From positions 1 to 6,454 of the forward strand of contig CAINSX010000041.1 of the NCBI GenBank assembly GCA_903853185.1: 6,454 nucleotides of DNA, given 5' to 3'. The notes below the pieces were generated by a model. It was not told where the DNA came from and did no database searches. It saw nothing but the letters and a program-made list of their open reading frames with translations. Origin of the DNA: an uncultured Opitutia bacterium (GTDB lineage Bacteria; Verrucomicrobiota; Verrucomicrobiia; Opitutales; UBA953). A program made the position numbers and the translations under genes. Below, one piece after another: positions 1 through 4,876 of this stretch. Position 1 is the first letter of the stretch, and each line of letters starts with the position of its first letter.

Positions 1-15
1 CCCCGTTACGAAAAG

Positions 16-36
16 ATCCTAAATTAGTAATCCTAA
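16..36. repeat. Short direct repeat ATCCTAA
   Basis: ATCCTAA occurs at 16-22 and again at 30-36, separated by 7 bases (a 14-base period), in a local AT-rich patch. It could be a tandem binding site for a gene to the left of the window, or chance. No partner element can be seen. Confidence 0.25.
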
Positions 37-57
37 GCGTGATTTTCCTCTCCTTCC

Positions 58-81
58 TGCCCGTGCTAATCAAGGCGGGCA
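58..81 (-). terminator. Weak hairpin after the sensor kinase gene
   Basis: TGCCCG (58-63) and CGGGCA (76-81) form a perfect 6-bp stem with a 12-base loop, starting 10 bases after the kinase stop. On the minus strand it is followed by purine-rich sequence rather than Ts, so it is not a standard rho-independent terminator. It is the only structure in the 90-base non-coding stretch that could end the cysE-kinase transcript. Confidence 0.3.
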
Positions 82-90
82 AGGTCTGGC

Positions 91-1809
91 TTACTTCCCG
101 ACGGGAAACCAGAACTTGAACGTCGTCCCGCCGGGTCCGGTGGACTCGACGATGATATCGCCTCGGTGGTCGCGCATGATGCGTTTCACGATGGCGAGCC
201 CTAGGCCGGTACCATCTTCGCGGCTAGTGAAGAAGGATTCGAAGATCTTGGGCAGGATCTCCTGAGGGATACCCGTACCGGTGTCGGTGATACGGATCAC
301 GACGACCTCGCCCTGCGGACCAGGCTCGACACCGATATGCAAGGCAAGCAGGCCGCCGCCGGTCATGGCCTGAACGCCGTTCATCATCAGATTCAGGAAG
401 ACCTGCTGGATCTGCCCCGGATTACCCTCGACGGCCGGGATGACCTCATCGCCGCTCACTTCCACCTTCACGCCGAGTTGCTGGAGCTTGAGACGCAAGA
501 GCAGTACAGCATTCTCGGTCGCCTTGCGAAGGTCGACGACACGGAACGCGCCCGACTGGGCCTTGCTCATGCCAAGTACGCGAGAGACCACGCCTTCCAT
601 ATGGGCAATCTTTTCACGCATGACATCGAGGTCCTCCATCTTGGGGTCGTCGGGAGCCATCCCTTGTGAGAGCGTGTCCGAAAGGAGTTTCATCACCGTC
701 AGCGGATTGCGGATCTCATGCGCGACTTCGGCGGACAATAGGCCGAGGGCAGTGAGGCGTTCGCTGCGACGTAGGCCTTCTTCGACCGTGAAGACCTTGG
801 CGTAGAGGCGGGCATTCTGGATTGAGGAAGCACCGAACGAGGACAACGCGGTGACGAGGTGCTTGTCATCGTCGGAGAAACGATAGGCGCCCATGGCGAC
901 GCACATCAAGACGCCGAAAGTGTCGTCTTCGTAGCGCACCGGCACAGCCAGTAGCGACGAGGAAGCGACGGGCTCGGCGAGCTTGAGGAAAAGGTGTTCT
1001 TCGGTCTTGCCGGCGACCGGCACGACGACCGGGCGACCACGGCCCACGACCGTGCCGAGCGAGGTCTGGTTCACCGCGATGCTCGGGGCGAGTTCGCTAC
1101 CGCTTAGCTCGCCATCGAGGTATTTGAGCAGCAAGACGTCATCGACGATCTTGTAATAGGCGCAGGCACGGGCGCCCAGCAATCCGCGCGTATGGCGGGC
1201 AAGGTCCTGCGAGATGCCTGGCTCATCGCGCTCACGGGCGAGGCCCTGGGCGGCACGAACCAACGCTTCGAGCTGCGCCGCCTTGGAACGGAGCTGACGG
1301 AGCAGCCAGATACGGCCGACCGCCTTGGAAGCTTCGTTCGTGAGCAGCGCAAGGAAGGCGACGTCCTGCTCAGTGAAGGCGTCGAGTCGGTCGGAATCGC
1401 AATTCACCACGCCGATGACGTTGCCCATGAGTTCCATGGGGACGGCGAGTTCAGAACGGATACCCTTACGAATCTCGACGTACCGCGGATCCTTCGAGAC
1501 ATCCGGGATGCGCTGAGGCTTGGCATAGAGGGCGACCCAACCAGTGATGCCCTGCCCTTGATCAATGATCTGGTTAATCGAAGTTGCGTCCAAGCCGTTG
1601 CTCACCTCGATGCGGAGCGAGCCCGTGGCGGGCTCAACCAGCGCAATCGAAGCACTGGAGGCTCCGAGGGTCTGCACAACCTCCGCGAGAATGAAGTTGA
1701 GGGCTTCGCGCGGATCTTCAGTCGAGTTGACGAAAGCGCCGACGCGGTAGAGACAGTCCAGAACGCGAGCATCGCCCGGGCGGTCCTGCGCTGGGCGGGT
1801 GTCGGGCAT
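91..1809 (-). CDS. Soluble sensor histidine kinase with two GAF domains (GAF-GAF-HisKA-HATPase)
   Basis: Predicted cytoplasmic two-component sensor kinase of 572 residues; no signal peptide or membrane segment is visible. A first GAF domain spans about residues 30-165 (features include GWVALYAKPQRIPDV and the SELAVPM strand). A helical linker covers about 165-195, and a second, more diverged GAF domain about 197-335. The HisKA H-box HEIRNP starts at His364, the predicted phosphoacceptor. The ATPase domain has an N-box (NLMMN, 473-477), G1 (DTGTGIP, 509-515), an F-box (FESFF, 523-527), G2 (GTGLGLAI, 533-540) and a closing GPGGTTF motif, so it should be catalytically active. It ends in TAA. There is no receiver domain and no response regulator in the window. 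The ATG lies 3 bases after the cysE stop and has no Shine-Dalgarno of its own, which suggests translational coupling. The GAF ligand cannot be told from sequence. The family call is firm; a role in sulfur or cysteine sensing is speculation from context. Confidence 0.95.
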   Translation of the reverse strand: MPDTRPAQDRPGDARVLDCLYRVGAFVNSTEDPREALNFILAEVVQTLGASSASIALVEPATGSLRIEVSNGLDATSINQIIDQGQGITGWVALYAKPQRIPDVSKDPRYVEIRKGIRSELAVPMELMGNVIGVVNCDSDRLDAFTEQDVAFLALLTNEASKAVGRIWLLRQLRSKAAQLEALVRAAQGLARERDEPGISQDLARHTRGLLGARACAYYKIVDDVLLLKYLDGELSGSELAPSIAVNQTSLGTVVGRGRPVVVPVAGKTEEHLFLKLAEPVASSSLLAVPVRYEDDTFGVLMCVAMGAYRFSDDDKHLVTALSSFGASSIQNARLYAKVFTVEEGLRRSERLTALGLLSAEVAHEIRNPLTVMKLLSDTLSQGMAPDDPKMEDLDVMREKIAHMEGVVSRVLGMSKAQSGAFRVVDLRKATENAVLLLRLKLQQLGVKVEVSGDEVIPAVEGNPGQIQQVFLNLMMNGVQAMTGGGLLALHIGVEPGPQGEVVVIRITDTGTGIPQEILPKIFESFFTSREDGTGLGLAIVKRIMRDHRGDIIVESTGPGGTTFKFWFPVGK

Positions 1810-1812
1810 GGC

Positions 1813-2619
1813 CTAGAGCGAGTGGTCCATGTCGAGCGCCGGGGCGTCAACGGTAGTCTGACCGATCATCACCGCGGGCACGCCGGCCACACTGGTATGG
1901 GCGGCGACGTCCTTGAGCACCACGGAGCCTGCGCCGATTTTAGCGCCTTCACCGATGGTGATATTACCGAGGATTTTCGCGCCGGCACCGACCAGCACGC
2001 CCGAACGAATCTTCGGATGGCGGTCACCGCGGGCCTTGCCCGTGCCGCCGAGGGTGACCTCGTGGAGGAAAGAAACGTTGTCCGCGACGACGCTGGTCTC
2101 GCCGGCGACGAAGCCGGTGGCGTGGTCGAGCAGGATGCCGACGCCGAAGCGGGCGGCAGGATGGATATCGACGCCGAGGTGCTCGGAAACAAGAGACTGC
2201 AGATGGATGGCGAGTTCCTTGCGGCCGGTTTTCCACAGCGCATGCGCGAGGCGATGCGTCGAGATGGCGTGAAAACCTTTGTACCAAAGATACGGGATCA
2301 GCGCATGCTCCGTCGCAGGGTCGCGTTCGAGCGTCGCGCGAATGTCGGCGCGCATCTGCGACAGCACCTCGGGGTCGGACGCGACGGCTTCGCCGAGCAC
2401 GCGGAGGATGACTGGTAGATCCTGCCCTGTCGGCGTGATGCGTTCGGCTAGGCGCTGGATGATGCCTTCACCGAAGCCGGAACGATCCAGGACATAGCGC
2501 TGGAGCATCGGAGCCAGGGCCGGTTCGGCCTTGGCCACGACGGCCGCGCGAGCCTGCAGCTCCGCCCAAAGGGAAGCTTCATTGGCGCAGACCAAGGCGA
2601 TGGAACGGGCGTCAGCCAT
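1813..2619 (-). CDS. cysE: Serine O-acetyltransferase (CysE)
   Basis: Transfers acetyl from acetyl-CoA to L-serine to give O-acetylserine, the first step of cysteine synthesis, in the cytoplasm. From the ATG at 2619 the protein has 268 residues, close to E. coli CysE (273). The N-terminal half is the helical SATase_N domain (LWAELQARAAVVAKAEPAL). The C-terminal half is a left-handed beta-helix of hexapeptide repeats. Active-site signatures are DIHPAA (Asp151), LLDHATG (His166, the catalytic His), GDRHPKIR (His201) and GAGAKILGN. The protein ends AGVPAVMIG plus an acidic tail, MDHSL. An in-frame ATG at 2664 would add 15 residues, but those codons (CAA, ATT, CGA, AAA, AAT) are unlike the gene's G/C-ending usage, so 2619 is preferred. 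Neither start has a good Shine-Dalgarno. It is first in an operon with the downstream sensor kinase. The terminal residue is Leu, where the CysK-binding tail normally ends in Ile. Confidence 0.97.
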   Translation of the reverse strand: MADARSIALVCANEASLWAELQARAAVVAKAEPALAPMLQRYVLDRSGFGEGIIQRLAERITPTGQDLPVILRVLGEAVASDPEVLSQMRADIRATLERDPATEHALIPYLWYKGFHAISTHRLAHALWKTGRKELAIHLQSLVSEHLGVDIHPAARFGVGILLDHATGFVAGETSVVADNVSFLHEVTLGGTGKARGDRHPKIRSGVLVGAGAKILGNITIGEGAKIGAGSVVLKDVAAHTSVAGVPAVMIGQTTVDAPALDMDHSL

Positions 2620-2697
2620 AGACGGGGGATTAATTCGGGGTTTTCGGTCAATTTGGCAACCCATGAGTCAAAATCGCGTAAAAATGGCTTCTTTAAG

Positions 2698-2708
2698 CAG
2701 ATAATATG
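2698..2708. promoter_or_regulatory. Candidate divergent -10 region for cysE and the redoxin gene
   Basis: In the AT-rich core of the intergenic region, GATAAT (2700-2705, plus) matches the TATAAT consensus at 5 of 6 positions. The reverse complement of 2701-2706 reads TATTAT, also 5 of 6. Start sites about 7 bases beyond each would give a rightward leader reaching the possible Shine-Dalgarno at 2723 and a leftward leader into cysE. I see no convincing -35 hexamer at 16-18 bases for either, so this is tentative. Confidence 0.35.
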
Positions 2709-2731
2709 AACCTCTCACACGTGAAGGGGTT
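2709..2731 (+). promoter_or_regulatory. Imperfect dyad or hairpin upstream of the redoxin gene
   Basis: AACCTCTCA (2709-2717) can pair with TGAAGGGGTT (2722-2731), leaving a single bulged A, one T-G wobble and a CACG loop. It contains the perfect hexamer palindrome CACGTG (2718-2723) and the Shine-Dalgarno-like GAAGGGG (2723-2729), which is 5 bases from an ATG at 2735. It could be an operator site or an mRNA hairpin that hides the ribosome site. Neither role is shown. Confidence 0.35.
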
Positions 2732-2779
2732 GAAATGTGTGAACCTGCCTCTACAAACACCGACCTACCCACCACACCC

Positions 2780-3349
2780 ATGCGTATCCTCACCTCCCTC
2801 CTCGCCTGCCTCGCGGCGGTGGCCTCTTTTGCGGCCGCCGATGTCGGCAAGGCTGCTCCTGACTTCACCGGCAAGACCCTCGACGGCAAGACCGTCAGCC
2901 TCGCCGACTTCAAGGGCAAGACCGTCGTCCTCGAATGGTACAACCCCGAATGCCCTGCCGTCCGCAAGTTCTATGACGCCGGCAAGATGCAGGAATTCCA
3001 GAAGCAGGCCATCGCCCAGGGCGTCGTCTGGCTCATCATCCACACCGCTGGCGGTAAGATCAGCGAAAGCACCACCTACTACCCGGGTATCGTCGTCGAA
3101 GACGCCAACCAGAGCATCGGCCGCGCCTACGAAGCCAAGGTGACCCCCCACTGCTACGTCATCGATGGCAAGGGCGTCCTCGTCTACAAGGGAGCGATCG
3201 ACAACGGCTCCGTCGCCACCAAGCCCGCCGACATCGACAAGTCCACGAACTACGTCCTCGCCGCCGTCAAGGCCGTCAAGGATGGTAAGGCTCCGGAAGT
3301 CTCCAACACCAAGCCCTACGGCTGCGGTGTGAAATACAACAAGCTCTAA
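2780..3349 (+). CDS. Exported thioredoxin-fold redoxin domain protein (ECPxVRK type)
   Basis: Predicted extracytoplasmic redox protein of the AhpC/TSA-redoxin superfamily, 189 residues from the ATG at 2780. The N-terminus (MRILTSLLACLAAVASFAAA) is a Sec signal peptide with likely cleavage after the AAA near residue 20. The fold follows: APDFTGKTLDGKTVSLADFKGK, then the active-site strand VLEWYNPECPAVRKFY. Cys58 stands where thioredoxin has the first Cys of CxxC, but the second position is Val61. The cis-Pro loop is TPHCYVID (Pro123, Cys125), followed by GVLVYKGAIDN. The C-terminus PYGCGVKY carries Cys182. This layout matches a known group of redoxin proteins with a WxNxECPxVRK motif and a C-terminal GC(S/G)VKY; the substrate is unknown. 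An upstream ATG at 2735 has a good Shine-Dalgarno but adds 15 residues with atypical codons (TGT, ACA, CTA, TCT) ahead of the signal peptide, so 2780 is preferred with modest certainty. It is divergent from cysE and ends at a strong terminator. Confidence 0.9.
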   Translation: MRILTSLLACLAAVASFAAADVGKAAPDFTGKTLDGKTVSLADFKGKTVVLEWYNPECPAVRKFYDAGKMQEFQKQAIAQGVVWLIIHTAGGKISESTTYYPGIVVEDANQSIGRAYEAKVTPHCYVIDGKGVLVYKGAIDNGSVATKPADIDKSTNYVLAAVKAVKDGKAPEVSNTKPYGCGVKYNKL

Positions 3350-3368
3350 GCCGACAGTCTGGCTAAGC

Positions 3369-3398
3369 AAAAGGGCGTCCACAAGGGCGCCCTTTTTT
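3369..3398 (+). terminator. Bidirectional rho-independent terminator between convergent genes
   Basis: AAAAGGGCG (3369-3377) pairs perfectly with CGCCCTTTT (3388-3396) around a 10-base loop, and six Ts (3393-3398) follow on the plus strand. It starts 20 bases after the redoxin stop. Read from the minus strand the stem is followed by TTTTGC, so it may also stop transcripts of the phosphatase gene that ends at 3419. Confidence 0.88.
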
Positions 3399-3418
3399 GT
3401 GCCCGAATATGCAGCGCC

Positions 3419-4801
3419 TCAGGCGACGCCCGTCGCCTGCAGGATCTTCGCATGCACCTGGTCGTTGCGCAGGTGCGGCGTGAAAAGCTGCGAACCCGGG
3501 CCATAGGTACAGAACTCGACCATCTCGCCCGTATGGTTATTACTGGTCCAGCCGATCGAGGTGTACTTCATGAGGGCCTCGGAAAGGGTCTTGGTGGAGA
3601 TAATCTTGGCGCGGTCTTCGGCCTTGAAGCTCAGGCCAGTGACCTTCTCGGCGGCGGCTAAGAAATCCTTCGGCGAAAACCCTTTGGTCTCAGCCTTCAG
3701 CAGCTCGAGGGACGAAGTAAATCCAGTCATGCGATCGAAGGCGGGCGTCGAATCCGTATAGGCCGGCGCGATGGTGATGAAGTCCTCATTGCCGAGGCCG
3801 TTGACGTTGAAGCCGCCCGTACCATGGTCGGTGGTGATGATGAGTAAGGTGTCCGGGTTCTTGTCAACGAAGGCGAGGACGGTCGCGATGGCCGCGTCAA
3901 AGGCGACCTGCTCGCGGATCGCGGCGGCGCCGTCGTTACCATGCGCGGCATGATCGATGCGTCCGCCTTCAACCATCAGGAAGAAGCCTTCCGAGGCGGA
4001 GCTGAGGCGCTGGAGGGCGACCTGGGTCATCTCGGAGAGCGTAGGGATAGCTGCCTTGAGCTCGGCGGAATGAAGCCGATCAATTTCAAAGGGAATGTGG
4101 CTCTTGCTGAAGAGCCCGAGCAAAGGGGCCTTACCATTATCAGCCAAGAGCTGACCGCGGTTGAGCGCAACGCCGTAGCCGGCCTTGCGATAGGCCGCGA
4201 CGAGGTCGTCGCTGAAATACTGCGTCCCGCCGCCGAGCACGACGTCGACGCCACGCTCGAGATACTGGGCCGCGATGGACTTTTGGTCGATACGACTGGC
4301 GACGGTGGTCGCAAACCCTGCCGGCGTGGCGTGCGTGGCGGTGGCTGTAGTGACGAGGCCGCAGCGCTTCTTGGCCGCATTCATCTTCTGGACGAGAGTG
4401 ACGGGCTTACGGCCGTCTGGAGTGACGTTGACCACGCCGTTCACGATGCGCTCGCCGATCCCCCAGCAGCTAGCGGCGGCGGCGGAGTCGGTGACAATAC
4501 TGCTGGCGGATTCGGTCTCACAGAGCGAACGGACGACAGGGAGTGCGCCGTACATCTTCATCCAGTGCGAAGAACGCTTCTCGGTGCGGGTCAAGTAGGT
4601 CTGCGCGGCGGAGAGCACTGAGAAGCACATGCCGTCGGAGACCATGAAGATCACGTTCTTGGCCTGGCGCTTGGCGGAATTGGCGGAGGCCTCGCGGCCA
4701 TCGGCGCCGAGGGCGCGGGCCGAGCCGGCGCCGAAGACAAGGCTGCCGAGCCCGGCGAATTTGAGGAATTCGCGGCGGGAGGAAGCACGGGGTGGATTCA
4801 T
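3419..4801 (-). CDS. phoA: Tat-exported alkaline phosphatase, PhoA family
   Basis: Phosphomonoesterase that releases inorganic phosphate, 460 residues, predicted to act outside the cytoplasm. The N-terminus has a full twin-arginine motif (SRREFLK, residues 8-14), a hydrophobic stretch (FAGLGSLVFGAGS) and an ARA cleavage site near residue 30. Catalytic parts appear in family order: metal ligand Asp56 (VSDGM); the Asp105-Ser106 pair (VTDSAAAAS) with Ser106 as nucleophile; His157 and Thr159 in THATPAG; Arg170 (TVASR), the likely phosphate-binding Arg; Glu278, Asp283 and His287 in VEGGRIDHAAH; Asp325-His326 (TTDHGTGG); and His423 (NNHTGE). All expected zinc and magnesium ligands seem present, so it should be active. 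The positions equivalent to E. coli PhoA Asp153 and Lys328 are both His (His157, His284), as in mammalian enzymes. It stops with TGA and converges on the redoxin gene through a shared terminator. The start has no Shine-Dalgarno. thrS lies 75 bases upstream in the same direction, but a separate promoter is plausible. Confidence 0.95.
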   Translation of the reverse strand: MNPPRASSRREFLKFAGLGSLVFGAGSARALGADGREASANSAKRQAKNVIFMVSDGMCFSVLSAAQTYLTRTEKRSSHWMKMYGALPVVRSLCETESASSIVTDSAAAASCWGIGERIVNGVVNVTPDGRKPVTLVQKMNAAKKRCGLVTTATATHATPAGFATTVASRIDQKSIAAQYLERGVDVVLGGGTQYFSDDLVAAYRKAGYGVALNRGQLLADNGKAPLLGLFSKSHIPFEIDRLHSAELKAAIPTLSEMTQVALQRLSSASEGFFLMVEGGRIDHAAHGNDGAAAIREQVAFDAAIATVLAFVDKNPDTLLIITTDHGTGGFNVNGLGNEDFITIAPAYTDSTPAFDRMTGFTSSLELLKAETKGFSPKDFLAAAEKVTGLSFKAEDRAKIISTKTLSEALMKYTSIGWTSNNHTGEMVEFCTYGPGSQLFTPHLRNDQVHAKILQATGVA

Positions 4802-4807
4802 GACAGG

Positions 4808-4837
4808 GGTATAGGCTCAGAAGACCCACCCGGGCAA
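4808..4837 (-). promoter_or_regulatory. Candidate promoter of the alkaline phosphatase gene
   Basis: On the minus strand, TTGCCC (4837-4832) and TATACC (4813-4808) are separated by 18 bases; each matches the sigma70 consensus at 4 of 6 positions. Transcription would start near 4801, right at the ATG, which would make the mRNA leaderless. That fits the lack of any Shine-Dalgarno. The evidence is weak because both hexamers are imperfect. Confidence 0.3.
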
Positions 4838-4857
4838 CCTTAGTTCCCCGGGGAGTC
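4823..4857. repeat. GC-rich dyad between thrS and the phosphatase gene
   Basis: GAC..CCCGGG..AAC (4823-4838) pairs with GTT..CCCGGG..GTC (4843-4857) around the tetraloop CTTA, with 12-13 base pairs, a C-C mismatch and a small internal loop. The right arm contains the perfect palindrome TCCCCGGGGA (4845-4854). It begins 20 bases after the thrS stop on the minus strand. No T-run follows, so it is at most a weak or atypical terminator. It overlaps the possible -35 of the next gene. Confidence 0.45.
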
Positions 4858-4876
4858 CGTTAAAACCACGCGACGG

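Larger units (their letters stand above)
2620..2779. other. Divergent intergenic region between cysE and the redoxin gene
   Basis: About 160 bases without a preferred gene call. The left part (2620-2664) could encode an N-terminal extension of CysE, and the right part (2735-2779) one of the redoxin, but both have codon use unlike the genes. The centre is AT-rich and holds the promoter-like hexamers and the dyad described separately. Positions 2738-2779 form a C/A-rich leader with no ribosome-binding site near the 2780 ATG. Confidence 0.6.

Noticed and set aside
50..57. GGAAGGAG on the minus strand, a strong Shine-Dalgarno-like sequence, as the start of another gene to the left
   Set aside because: No ATG, GTG or TTG follows anywhere in the remaining bases to the window edge, so no gene start can be supported.
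1192..2418. A 408-codon open frame on the plus strand across the kinase-cysE boundary
   Set aside because: It is fully antisense to two firmly identified genes, shows no recognisable motif, and is the kind of long shadow frame expected opposite G/C-biased codons.
2735..2779. Upstream ATG start for the redoxin, adding 15 residues
   Set aside because: It has a good ribosome site, but the codons are atypical and it would place a polar stretch before a complete signal peptide. It is kept only as an alternative.
2795..2815. LLAC as a lipobox making the redoxin a lipoprotein
   Set aside because: The Cys would be residue 10, too early for a normal lipoprotein signal, and the hydrophobic stretch continues past it to a good AAA cleavage site.
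2765..3382. A 205-codon open frame on the minus strand opposite the redoxin gene
   Set aside because: It is rich in Asp, Gly and Val as expected for the complement of G/C-ending codons, and it overlaps a well-supported gene and its terminator.
3941..4621. A 226-codon plus-strand frame inside the phosphatase gene
   Set aside because: It is antisense to the catalytic core of a clear PhoA-family enzyme and has no domain signature.
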